From Gastranaerophilus sp944325835 (GTDB taxonomy: Bacteria; Cyanobacteriota; Vampirovibrionia; Gastranaerophilales; Gastranaerophilaceae), in the NCBI GenBank assembly GCA_963931575.1, contig OZ007029.1:1922001-1986000 (forward strand): DNA of 64,000 nucleotides. Reading direction: 5' to 3'. A model generated the notes under the pieces. It saw nothing but the letters and a program-made list of their open reading frames with translations. It made no database searches and was not told the origin of the DNA. Shown in pieces: positions 49,211 to 56,468 of this stretch. Position numbers and translations under genes: made by a program. Each line of letters starts with the position of its first letter. Within the stretch, counting starts at the first letter, position 1.

Positions 49211-49876
49211 TTAATTTTCTTCCCGCCAAATACCAACAATACGGCCGATTATTTGAAAATCGGCAGCGTCCTTTTGTTCAATATGCCGTACCGGATATTC
49301 TTTATTATCCGATTTAACTATGATTTGGTCTATATTTAAAACCAGTCTTTTAATAAAAATATTATCCCCGAATCTGAATATGTAAACACGATTATCGCGG
49401 ATTTGTTCACCATTCCAATGCTCTATTACTAATTTATCCCTATCATATATGTAAGGGGTCATGCTATCCCCTACGGCGTTTATAATTGAATATTTTTTAA
49501 AACTTGAAAAAGATTGAAAACAACGCCGTGGTACATGTAATATTTCTTTTTGTTCTGAAAAAACAAAAGCCCCGCTACCACATGAGCCAAATACGTCCGG
49601 GTAGTAATCCAAAGCTATAGTATCTTCCGGCATGCTATTTTCATTTAAAATTTTGTATGCCGCTTGGTATTGTTCAGGTATTTTCATGGAATCTGAAAAA
49701 GAAATGTTAAAAAATTTCTCTAATTTTTTTATATCCGATTCCGTAAGTTCTACGTCTTTGTCGCGTTTGTAGTTTATGTTTGAACGCGATACACCAAGTG
49801 CGGCCGCAATATCTACAGGCCTAACCGGCACTTTTGATAAGTTTTGTAAAGTCTTGAAAACCTTGTTAAATTTCAT
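49211..49876 (-). CDS. CI/LexA-type phage repressor with S24 peptidase domain
   Basis: 221 residues. N-terminal HTH (VRPVDIAAALGVSRSNINYKRDKDVELTESD), linker, then a self-cleaving S24 domain: FGSCGSGAFVF with the Ala/Cys-Gly cleavage region, NAVGDSMTPYIYDRDKLVIEH with the nucleophile Ser, and the Lys in DNIFIKRLVL. Maintains lysogeny and is inactivated on DNA damage through RecA. Divergent from the early operon across an operator region. Confidence 0.9.
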   Translation of the reverse strand: MKFNKVFKTLQNLSKVPVRPVDIAAALGVSRSNINYKRDKDVELTESDIKKLEKFFNISFSDSMKIPEQYQAAYKILNENSMPEDTIALDYYPDVFGSCGSGAFVFSEQKEILHVPRRCFQSFSSFKKYSIINAVGDSMTPYIYDRDKLVIEHWNGEQIRDNRVYIFRFGDNIFIKRLVLNIDQIIVKSDNKEYPVRHIEQKDAADFQIIGRIVGIWREEN

Positions 49877-49890
49877 AGTCTAACCTTTTT

Positions 49891-49912
49891 ACTTTTGTTT
49901 TAAAACAAAAGT
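49891..49912. promoter_or_regulatory. Repressor operator palindrome
   Basis: A perfect 22-bp palindrome with half-site ACTTTTGTTTT. Related half-sites recur at about 49938-49949 (CATTTGTTTTAA) and 50080-50098 (AACAAATGTTTTAGAACAA). Confidence 0.65.
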
Positions 49913-49933
49913 TCAAATATTAAATAAAAATAC

Positions 49934-49962
49934 TTGACATTTGTTTTAATTTTTTGTACGAT
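49934..49962 (+). promoter_or_regulatory. Probable rightward early promoter
   Basis: TTGACA, 17-base spacer, TACGAT. A TTTGTTTTAA operator half-site lies within the spacer, so repressor would block it. Confidence 0.65.
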
Positions 49963-50115
49963 TGTTTCATACTTAATTTATTAAATACTTAAACACTTTA
50001 ATAATTATATTAATGCAGGCGCATGTAAAAATCAATACTTGCGGTATATTGCATTGCTAAAATTCTTAAAGAAATTTAACAAATGTTTTAGAACAAACAA
50101 GAGAAAGGGCGAAGA

Positions 50116-50277
50116 ATGGCAATTGAAGATTTAAAAATTACATTATCTGTAACCGTTCCGCAAGAATTAGCAAAAGACATAGAAGACTTGCGTGGTAATA
50201 CCCCAAGGTCTGAATATCTACGCGTAATTATTGCCGAATCAGTAAGAAAACAAAAAGCCGCTATTACGGCAGTATAG
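50116..50277 (+). CDS. Ribbon-helix-helix (CopG/Arc-type) small regulator
   Basis: 53 residues beginning MAIEDLKITLSVTVPQELAK. An N-terminal beta strand with alternating residues (KITLSVTVP) is followed by two helices (QELAKDIEDLRG; RSEYLRVIIAESVRKQ) with the NTPRSEYLR turn typical of RHH proteins. It is the first gene of the rightward early operon, so a Cro-like role is plausible. AAAGGGCGAAGA precedes the ATG. Confidence 0.75.
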   Translation: MAIEDLKITLSVTVPQELAKDIEDLRGNTPRSEYLRVIIAESVRKQKAAITAV

Positions 50278-50286
50278 GCGGTAGCT

Positions 50287-50481
50287 ATGGAGTTATTAAC
50301 GATTAAAGAAGTTATGAAAATGTTTCATTTAACTAAACGTAAGACTATAGATAATTGGCTTTATAGCGGCACGCTACCCCGTAGTTTAACGGTTAGAATC
50401 GGCCGGCATGTATTTTTTATAAAAGACAAACTGGAAGATTTTTTAAAAACCGTTAATGAAGAACAGGCGGCAAACACCTAA
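50287..50481 (+). CDS. Excisionase-like HTH protein
   Basis: 64 residues of the MerR/Xis-type winged-helix (HTH_17) family: LLTIKEVMKMFHLTKRKTIDNWLYSGTLPRSLTVRIGRHVFFIKDKLEDFL. Such proteins bind DNA near att and direct excision, or act as early regulators. Nine bases after the RHH gene, same operon. Confidence 0.8.
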   Translation: MELLTIKEVMKMFHLTKRKTIDNWLYSGTLPRSLTVRIGRHVFFIKDKLEDFLKTVNEEQAANT

Positions 50482-50503
50482 CAAAATTACAGGAGTTCAC
50501 ACA

Positions 50504-50677
50504 ATGAGAAAGAGAAATTTTTTAAACACTATTTGCCCGTTTAGTGTTTTGGAAAAGAGAGTTACATGGGGCGAATATATCAAATTACAGATACAAGCAA
50601 TTTTAGGGCTTATATGCTTCTTTGCATACTATTTTATAGCGGTTGTTGTTGCTGATATTGTAAAGGTGGCCGGGTAA
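50504..50677 (+). CDS. Small membrane protein
   Basis: 57 residues with one clear membrane helix near the C-terminus (IQAILGLICFFAYYFIAVVVADIV). The start at 50504 has AGGAG eight bases before it. It shares one base with the replication gene. Function unknown; early-operon membrane peptides can act in superinfection exclusion, but nothing specific is seen. Confidence 0.6.
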   Translation: MRKRNFLNTICPFSVLEKRVTWGEYIKLQIQAILGLICFFAYYFIAVVVADIVKVAG

Positions 50678-51780
50678 TGAATATTGAAGTTAAAACAAAA
50701 AACGGCTATGTAAAAATCGCTAATAATTTGTTTGACAATATCATTTTTAGAGATTTCAACAACCGCGAAAGAGCCGTAATATTTTTGGTTATCCGCCTAT
50801 CATACGGATTTAACCATAAAGCGGCCATAATTAAACCTAAAGCCCGCTTTGGTTTAATTGGTATGCACAGGCAACATATTGACAGGGCTTTAGATAGTTT
50901 AATTGCTAAAAATGTTATTATCGACCGCGGTAATGATGAATTTATGCTAAATAAGCATTTTGATACCTGGAAGGTTAAGTTAAATAAACATTTTAATGAA
51001 GATAATTTTAACGAATTAAAAGGCTTGCAGTTTAGGGGAAATGTAACCGCCACGGTTACAAATTGTAACCAAGAATATGACATAAATAATTTTGAAGATG
51101 TAACCCCCGTGGTTACAAACTGTAACCAAAAAGATAGTATAAGTTGTAACAATGACGGTTACAAAATGCAAACCACTATGGTTACAAATAGTAACCAAAA
51201 TAAAAATACCCAAGTAACCACCACGGTTACAGATTTTAAAAATTGTAACCACCACGGTTACAACGAAGTAACCACCACGGTTACAAAAAATGAAATTTTG
51301 TCACCACCACGGTTACATGGGCAAGCTGAAAACACAGACAGCGAAAGCGATATAACCGCACTTAAAGACATTATTAAAGACAATATAAAGACATGTATTA
51401 AAGACATTTCTTTTATAGGAGAAGAAGAAAAAAAAGTTGCTAAAAATTTTGACCCATATTTTGATAATCCGATAGTAGAAAAATTTAAAAAGGAATATGA
51501 AAAAAATTTTGATAAAAAAAGATGTTATTTAGACAATTTCAAAATTAACAAATTAATTGAAATTTCCGTGGATAATCCCGACTTTGTCGAAAAATTGCCG
51601 GAAATTATAAAAAAGTTTTCAAAATTAAAATTTACCAATGCGCCTGCAACTTTAAAATGGCTTATCAACGAAGGGGGCTGGGCAGGTATTTTAAACGGTG
51701 AATATGATTCATTTATAAAAAACGAAGATTCCCAAAACAGTAGTTTTGATTTGGGGATACCAGTATGGAGTGATGATTAA
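50677..51780 (+). CDS. Phage replication protein O-like, with origin iterons inside the gene
   Basis: 367 residues. Residues 1-110 match the winged-helix N-terminus of phage replication protein O (GYVKIANNLFDNIIFRDFNNRERAVIFLVIRLSYGFNHKAA ... IDRALDSLIAKNVI). Residues about 120-215 are encoded by iterated GTAACC/GGTTAC palindromes, producing repeats such as VTTTVT and NCNQ. The C-terminus (about 260-367) is a DnaD/loader-interaction-like helical region. As in lambda, the initiator probably binds iterons within its own gene; the DnaC-like loader gene follows directly. Confidence 0.82.
   Translation: MNIEVKTKNGYVKIANNLFDNIIFRDFNNRERAVIFLVIRLSYGFNHKAAIIKPKARFGLIGMHRQHIDRALDSLIAKNVIIDRGNDEFMLNKHFDTWKVKLNKHFNEDNFNELKGLQFRGNVTATVTNCNQEYDINNFEDVTPVVTNCNQKDSISCNNDGYKMQTTMVTNSNQNKNTQVTTTVTDFKNCNHHGYNEVTTTVTKNEILSPPRLHGQAENTDSESDITALKDIIKDNIKTCIKDISFIGEEEKKVAKNFDPYFDNPIVEKFKKEYEKNFDKKRCYLDNFKINKLIEISVDNPDFVEKLPEIIKKFSKLKFTNAPATLKWLINEGGWAGILNGEYDSFIKNEDSQNSSFDLGIPVWSDD
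51043..51316. repeat. Iteron array: probable phage replication origin
   Basis: About eight full or near copies of the 17-bp palindrome GTAACCACCACGGTTAC (51043, 51100, 51146, 51168, 51214, 51245, 51268, 51300) plus three solitary GTAACC half-sites. They lie in phase with the coding frame only partly. Flanking DNA is AT-rich, suitable for unwinding. Confidence 0.75.
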
Positions 51781-52581
51781 ATGCAGAAAATCAACGAGAT
51801 TTTAAACAGCGATATTAAAAAATTGGACAGATGTAAATATTGCGGTAAAGAATACATAATAAAAGAATTTAAGGTTTTTGAAGGTAAACCGGAAGAAAAA
51901 ATAACCCGCATAGAAGTACCGGCATGTAATTGTATTGAATTACAGGAACAAAGGCGGAAAAGTGCGGCTGAAGAAAAAGAAAAAAAAGAAAGGTTAGATA
52001 AACTTTTTGAAAATTCACTTATAACGCCGTATTTTAAAAAGAAAACTTTTGAAAATCTGCAAAAAAAGGCCGTAGAATACGGAAACGAAAAAGAATTAAA
52101 ACGGCTTTACCAATATGCGCAAAATTTCAAAAAAAACGAAATGCCCGGCATATTTTTAACAGGAAAGCCCGGAGTTGGTAAAACTTCCATGCTTGCGGCC
52201 GTATCAAATGAATTAATACAACGCGGGTTTAATGTTTTATTTGTGACGTTTTCCGCTTTAATGGAACGGTTTTTAAAATACAGCGCAGAGCATAACGGCG
52301 ATATATATCCGCTTCTTATGTGGCTTGTAAAGTTTGATTTTGTCGTAATTGATGATATTGGCCGCGAAAATTACACCGACAGGCGTAAAGAAATTGCGTA
52401 CAGAATTATAGATACACTTTTAAATTATGAGATTCCAACAGGTTTTACCGCTAACCCCGAAATGTTAGATAAATTAAGAAAAATTGAGGATTGGGGCGCA
52501 GTGCTTGACCGTCTTAAAGATATTTGCGGGCTTGCAATTAATTTTAAAGGCGAATCCGTAAGGGGGCGCAAATGGCAATAA
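51781..52581 (+). CDS. DnaC/IstB-like helicase loader ATPase
   Basis: 266 residues. An N-terminal zinc-binding region (DRCKYCGKEYII ... VPACNCIELQ) precedes an AAA+ core: Walker A LTGKPGVGKTSML, Walker B FDFVVIDDIGREN, sensor/arginine-finger region TANPEMLDKL. Loads the replicative helicase at the phage origin with the O-like protein encoded upstream. It overlaps the next gene by 10 bases. Confidence 0.9.
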   Translation: MQKINEILNSDIKKLDRCKYCGKEYIIKEFKVFEGKPEEKITRIEVPACNCIELQEQRRKSAAEEKEKKERLDKLFENSLITPYFKKKTFENLQKKAVEYGNEKELKRLYQYAQNFKKNEMPGIFLTGKPGVGKTSMLAAVSNELIQRGFNVLFVTFSALMERFLKYSAEHNGDIYPLLMWLVKFDFVVIDDIGRENYTDRRKEIAYRIIDTLLNYEIPTGFTANPEMLDKLRKIEDWGAVLDRLKDICGLAINFKGESVRGRKWQ

Positions 52582-52841
52582 ACATTAAAACATACAAAGA
52601 AAATAAAGACATAATCAGGAATTTAAAGAAAATTAATCAATATTTTATAGACCAATTCCCGGAAAAATCGGCGGGCTGGGTTGGTATAACATCTTTATTT
52701 TATTCCCAGTGTGCAATAGGTGAATATTTAAAAGAAAAATCAAAGGTAGATAAAAGATTTATACCGGCTTTAAAAGCTATTTTATGGAGTTATTTAAACG
52801 AAATTAGCGGCTACGAAGACCGCGGAAAGGATAAAGAATAA
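52572..52841 (+). CDS. Hypothetical small phage protein
   Basis: 89 residues, helical, no recognised domain (YKENKDIIRNLKKINQYFID; SLFYSQCAIGEYLKEKSKVD). It is placed between helicase loader and SSB, overlapping the first and touching the second, so a DNA replication accessory is likely. Unknown function. Confidence 0.6.
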   Translation: MAINIKTYKENKDIIRNLKKINQYFIDQFPEKSAGWVGITSLFYSQCAIGEYLKEKSKVDKRFIPALKAILWSYLNEISGYEDRGKDKE

Positions 52842-53171
52842 ATGGCAGATATTAACACAGTGACATTAAGCGGCCGGCTTGGTGACGCCCCGCAAATGAG
52901 ATATTTTGAATCAGGCAATAAGACGGTAACTATTTCTATAGGGGTTAATAAATGGAGTAAAAAACAGGAAAAAGAAGTAGTTACATGGCATACCGCCCGC
53001 GCTTGGGGCAGTAAAGCGGAGTTTATCGGCGAAGTAGCCAAAAAAGGGGCTTTGGTATTTATAGAAGGAACTTTAGAAAAAGACGTTTTTAAAGATGAAT
53101 CCGGCCGGGATATAGCCAAAACTTATATTTTGATAAACGAAATAAAAGTATCAAATAAAAAAGAGGATTAA
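52842..53171 (+). CDS. ssb: Single-stranded DNA-binding protein
   Basis: 109 residues with the OB fold: NTVTLSGRLGDAPQMRYFESGNKTVTISIGVNKW, VTWHTARAWGSKAEFIGEVAKKGALVFIEGTLEKDVF. It ends soon after the fold without the usual acidic DDDIPF tail, so it would not recruit host partner proteins in the standard way. Replication module gene. Confidence 0.93.
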   Translation: MADINTVTLSGRLGDAPQMRYFESGNKTVTISIGVNKWSKKQEKEVVTWHTARAWGSKAEFIGEVAKKGALVFIEGTLEKDVFKDESGRDIAKTYILINEIKVSNKKED

Positions 53172-53205
53172 AAATAATTCCATGCAATGGAAGATAGGGC
53201 GTTAA

Positions 53206-53481
53206 ATGAACATTAAAGCATTTTTAGAGGGAAAAGAATTAAATAAAATTTTGGAAAAGGATTTAAGTAACAGAGAGTTAGAAACCTTAAAAGGAATTGC
53301 GCTGGGTTTTGATATTTCCGAAATTGCAAAAAATCTAAAAATATCAAGAAATACCGTAAAAGTTTATTTAAATAACCTGTCTTATAAAATCACCATACCG
53401 ACCACTAAAACTAATTTTAGGGTAGCAATGTGCATATTTTACAACCACTTCAAGGAAGTTTTAGAAAATGGAAGAAATTAA
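53206..53481 (+). CDS. LuxR/sigma-region-4-like HTH protein
   Basis: 91 residues; the HTH reads LSNRELETLKGIALGFDISEIAKNLKISRNTVKVYLNNLSYKI, typical of LuxR-type or sigma-4-like domains. No sensor domain. Possibly a phage middle or late gene regulator. It overlaps the next gene by 14 bases. Confidence 0.75.
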   Translation: MNIKAFLEGKELNKILEKDLSNRELETLKGIALGFDISEIAKNLKISRNTVKVYLNNLSYKITIPTTKTNFRVAMCIFYNHFKEVLENGRN

Positions 53482-53968
53482 AGTAATAAACGGAAAAGAG
53501 TATAAATTTGAAGTTACCGAAAACGAAATATTAGCGCGCGAAATACGCAAGCTGAATTTTGCCGGCTACAAAATAGTCGCGGTTACTGATTGTTACTCTA
53601 CAGAATTTTATAAAATTTTTGGAAATGAAAAAAAATTAATAGGGAAACTTATATACAACCCAGCTAATTATAAATTCTCATTGTGGAAATTTTTAAAATC
53701 TAAAAATCATATAATGAATGTTACAAATGAAGTAGGGGTAAACGGTGCGATTTTTTCCAAATTGCGGGTTGGCGATTATTTATATTTCAAAATTGATAAA
53801 AAGACTTATAAAATCCGCGTCGGTAAGGCTATACAAGTAGGAAACTATAAAAATTTTGAAGGTACGGCCTATAATTCCGAATTGCAATTTTTTATACCAT
53901 TATCGGAATTAACCGAACTTGAAAACAAAAAGACCGGCGGAAAAAGAAACAAAAGGCGGCCGGCATGA
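53468..53968 (+). CDS. Hypothetical phage protein
   Basis: 166 residues with no recognised domain; mixed alpha/beta with a basic C-terminus (KKTGGKRNKRRPA) that could contact nucleic acid. A beta-rich part (ISKLRVGDYLYFKIDKKTYKIRVGKAI-like, about 95-125) recalls small barrel folds. It overlaps both neighbours by a few bases. Confidence 0.55.
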   Translation: MEEIKVINGKEYKFEVTENEILAREIRKLNFAGYKIVAVTDCYSTEFYKIFGNEKKLIGKLIYNPANYKFSLWKFLKSKNHIMNVTNEVGVNGAIFSKLRVGDYLYFKIDKKTYKIRVGKAIQVGNYKNFEGTAYNSELQFFIPLSELTELENKKTGGKRNKRRPA

Positions 53969-54705
53969 TAAAAGCAGATATTAACAGATTCAAAAATAAA
54001 ATATTTACCGCGCCTGCTCAATTGTTTTTAAGGTTTTTGGAAGACAAAAGCGTAGATTTGGCACTAATTGACCCGGCCTATGGTATAGATTATTGCGGCC
54101 AATTAAAAAGAAAATTGGGCGGCAAAAGATTATCAATAACTAAATATCATTGGAATGATTACGGCGCGCAAGACCAAACATGGGATAAAGAGCGCACAAG
54201 CCCTGATTTGATTAAAGAAGTTATAAGGGTATCAAAAAATCAAATTATATGGGGTGGTAATTACTTTGGCGATATTTTAGCGCCTACTCAATGTTTATTG
54301 ATTTGGAATAAAATACAACGCGGCTTTAGTCTTGCAGACGGTGAAGTAGCGTGGACATCTTACAATAAAGCATTAAGGATTTTTGATTATTCCCGAAGTG
54401 AATATAAGGCAGATGAACCATATAAAATACACCCCACACAAAAGCCGGTAAAGCTTTTTGAATGGTGTTTAGATAAGGCAAAATTAAAACCCGGTGCAAC
54501 TGTTTTAGATTGTTTTTGCGGTAGCGGTACAACCGCCATAGCTTGTTACAACAAAGGGTTAAATTATATTTGTTTAGACCAAGACCCGGATATGATAGCA
54601 AAAGCTCGTAACAGACTTTGGAACGTGCAAAGACAAATAAGGCTAATAAAACCGGAAGAAATAGTAATACAACAAAGTTTAAGAGGGCTTGAAAATGAAA
54701 TATAA
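53965..54705 (+). CDS. DNA (adenine/N4-cytosine) methyltransferase, beta class
   Basis: 246 residues. Catalytic motif IV is ALIDPAYGIDY (DPPY variant DPAY), near residue 33, before the AdoMet motifs: HPTQKPVKLFEWCLDKA (motif X) and VLDCFCGSGTTAIACY (motif I). This order defines the beta class. The target recognition part is short. No restriction endonuclease is adjacent, so it is probably protective modification of phage DNA. Target sequence unknown. Confidence 0.88.
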   Translation: MIKADINRFKNKIFTAPAQLFLRFLEDKSVDLALIDPAYGIDYCGQLKRKLGGKRLSITKYHWNDYGAQDQTWDKERTSPDLIKEVIRVSKNQIIWGGNYFGDILAPTQCLLIWNKIQRGFSLADGEVAWTSYNKALRIFDYSRSEYKADEPYKIHPTQKPVKLFEWCLDKAKLKPGATVLDCFCGSGTTAIACYNKGLNYICLDQDPDMIAKARNRLWNVQRQIRLIKPEEIVIQQSLRGLENEI

Positions 54706-55159
54706 AAGAAAAGCAGTTATATGCGACATAGACGGGTGTTTATTAGATACGTCGCAAATATTCAAAGAGATTGAAGAAAAAGGCTTGCAGGGTAACGAAA
54801 AATGGGCGTATTTTGAACGCTATGCAAATGACCGCGATAAAGCAAAATTTAATTTTATATTGGCAGATGTTTTAAATTGTTTGCGTAATCAGGGTTATAA
54901 AATCATTTTTTCAACCGCCCGGAGTGAAGCAATAAGGATTAATACAAAAATCCGATTACAAACTGATTTAGGCTTTATGAGTGATTTATTCATGCGGCCG
55001 CTTGGGAATATAAACCCGGCCGCGGAAGTGAAAGCTGAACATCTGAAAAGCATAAAAGAATTTTACAACGCTTGTATAGCGATTGATGATGAAGACGAAA
55101 ATTTAAAAATGTTTTCAAAAAACGGGTTATTAGCGGTAAAGCTTGAATCCCGTCAATAA
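54695..55159 (+). CDS. HAD-superfamily phosphatase, polynucleotide-kinase-phosphatase-like
   Basis: 154 residues. Motif I AVICDIDGCLLDT near residue 8, motif II IIFSTARSEAIR, acidic motif IV AIDDEDENLKMF. The STAR motif after DIDG is as in T4 Pnkp phosphatase domains (3' phosphate removal), so a DNA/RNA end-repair or nucleotide role is likely. ATG 54695 is preferred because GAGGG lies seven bases before it. It overlaps the methyltransferase gene. Confidence 0.75.
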   Translation: MKYKRKAVICDIDGCLLDTSQIFKEIEEKGLQGNEKWAYFERYANDRDKAKFNFILADVLNCLRNQGYKIIFSTARSEAIRINTKIRLQTDLGFMSDLFMRPLGNINPAAEVKAEHLKSIKEFYNACIAIDDEDENLKMFSKNGLLAVKLESRQ

Positions 55160-55178
55160 GAAAGAAAGGCAGGTACAC

Positions 55179-55400
55179 ATGGGATTAAATTTAATTCCTA
55201 AAAATGTTTCAGAGCAACAAAAAGAAGCGTATTTGTTAATGGCAATAATGCGCGAATACGAAAAACAAGACAAAATAACCGACGCGGTTAATATCCCTTA
55301 TTTTATCCGGGCACGTCAAAAGGTTGACCGGATTATACAAAGTGGGGAATTAGATAAAAAGTTTAAGGAATACAAAGAAAAGGAGAAAAAACATGGCTAA
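55179..55400 (+). CDS. Hypothetical small phage protein
   Basis: 73 residues, highly charged and helical (LIPKNVSEQQKEAYLLMAIM; YFIRARQKVDRIIQSGELDK). AAGGCAGG precedes the ATG at 55179. It overlaps the clamp-like gene by eight bases, suggesting coupled translation with it. Unknown function. Confidence 0.55.
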   Translation: MGLNLIPKNVSEQQKEAYLLMAIMREYEKQDKITDAVNIPYFIRARQKVDRIIQSGELDKKFKEYKEKEKKHG

Positions 55401-56046
55401 AAATTCAACAAAAAAAGCAAAATTTAAACCGGTAGAGTTTGAAATCAAAAAAAGCAGATTTAAAAAGATTATTGAAAACCAATTAAAAACAATATCACAA
55501 GAACCGGGTACAGTTTTAAACGGTGTTCAATTCAAGACAGACGGTAATATTTTAACATTGGCTTCAACCGACGGCAACACCCTTTTAAAATCTGAAATTG
55601 TATTAGAAACGCCGCAACCTAAACATGAGATAGTGTTAAGTGGTTTATATCTTTCAAAAACAAAAATTTTTAACAGTTACGAAAACGGCAGAAAATCAAG
55701 TTTTAGCCTTTTTGATACTCTTGTAATTACTCTTTATGAAGACCATGCAACCATAGAAGATAAATTAAACAAAATTAAATACAATATCCCGGGGTTTTCT
55801 TCTGATGTACCGTTTCCAAAATACGACCAGTTAATCCCTGATATAACAAAAGAACCATATACAAGAATCGGTTTTAATACAAAATTTTTAGAAAGATTTT
55901 CTAATATTTCAAACGGTAGAACCAAAGAAGGGGTATTAAGCGTAAATAAAAATAATTCCTTAGCTTGTTTTGTTATAACAGCGGAAAATCAAGAAGATTT
56001 TGTTAAAAGTACCGCGTTAATAATGCCAAGAGAGTTAAGGGAGTAA
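55393..56046 (+). CDS. Sliding-clamp (DnaN-like) protein
   Basis: 217 residues resembling part of the bacterial beta clamp: FKKIIENQLKTISQEPGTVLNGVQFKTDGNILTLASTDGNTLL compares with the DnaN second domain (NGxxFExxxxxLxxVATDGHRL), PFPKYDQLIP with FPDYRRVIP, NTKFLERF with NxKYLLDVL, and ALIMPRE with the C-terminal YVVMPxR. At about two-thirds of normal length it may have two rather than three clamp domains, so a trimeric ring would be needed. Tethers a polymerase to phage DNA. Confidence 0.72.
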   Translation: MAKNSTKKAKFKPVEFEIKKSRFKKIIENQLKTISQEPGTVLNGVQFKTDGNILTLASTDGNTLLKSEIVLETPQPKHEIVLSGLYLSKTKIFNSYENGRKSSFSLFDTLVITLYEDHATIEDKLNKIKYNIPGFSSDVPFPKYDQLIPDITKEPYTRIGFNTKFLERFSNISNGRTKEGVLSVNKNNSLACFVITAENQEDFVKSTALIMPRELRE

Positions 56047-56051
56047 CCGGC

Positions 56052-56111
56052 ATGGTTTGGACTGTTTTTATATTAGGCGTTATTGTAGGCGCGATTTTAT
56101 TTAGTGATTAA
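56052..56111 (+). CDS. Putative 19-residue membrane peptide
   Basis: A tiny ORF encoding MVWTVFILGVIVGAILFSD, essentially one membrane helix. GGGAG lies eight bases before the ATG and it fits the spacing between the clamp gene and the next. Might be a chance ORF; compact packing favours a real gene. Confidence 0.4.
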   Translation: MVWTVFILGVIVGAILFSD

Positions 56112-56130
56112 AAAAAAAGGATTAGAAAAG

Positions 56131-56352
56131 ATGATAAATGCAAAAGAAGCAAGAGAAAAAGCCGCAATAAATAAAATAAACAGAGCGGTAAAAGAAGCGG
56201 AAAATAGCATAAAAAGAGCCGTTGAAAAAGGATTATGCGAGGTAAAAATATTATGTCCTTATGATGTTATAGCGAATTTGCGCGAATTATACGGGCAGGC
56301 AGGCTATACCGTAACAGAAATTCAAGGCGGCGTAAAGATTTATTGGGGGTAG
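56131..56352 (+). CDS. Hypothetical small phage protein
   Basis: 73 residues. Helical, basic first half (AREKAAINKINRAVKEAENS) and a small alpha/beta end (VKILCPYDVIANLRELYGQAGYTVTEIQGGVKIYWG). This pattern is common in phage proteins of unknown function. AAAGGA lies upstream of ATG 56131; a GTG at 56104 is an alternative. Confidence 0.5.
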   Translation: MINAKEAREKAAINKINRAVKEAENSIKRAVEKGLCEVKILCPYDVIANLRELYGQAGYTVTEIQGGVKIYWG

Positions 56353-56354
56353 TG

Positions 56355-56468
56355 ATGAATCAAACACTATCGGAATACATTAAAAAATGCGATATTGACA
56401 CGCTCTATGACCTTTTTGAAAAGGTTATAGAGGAAATCAACCGCAGGAAGGAAAAAGAACAGGCATGA
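56355..56468 (+). CDS. Hypothetical 37-residue phage protein
   Basis: Encodes MNQTLSEYIKKCDIDTLYDL and on to a basic, charged helix (EEINRRKEKEQA). GGGGG lies before the ATG, and its stop overlaps the methyltransferase start by four bases (ATGA), which supports it being translated. Confidence 0.5.
   Translation: MNQTLSEYIKKCDIDTLYDLFEKVIEEINRRKEKEQA

Noticed and set aside
51043..51316. Iterated GTAACC/GGTTAC units as CRISPR or assembly artefact
   Set aside because: Spacing is irregular, units vary and an open frame continues through them; position inside an O-like gene fits iterons.
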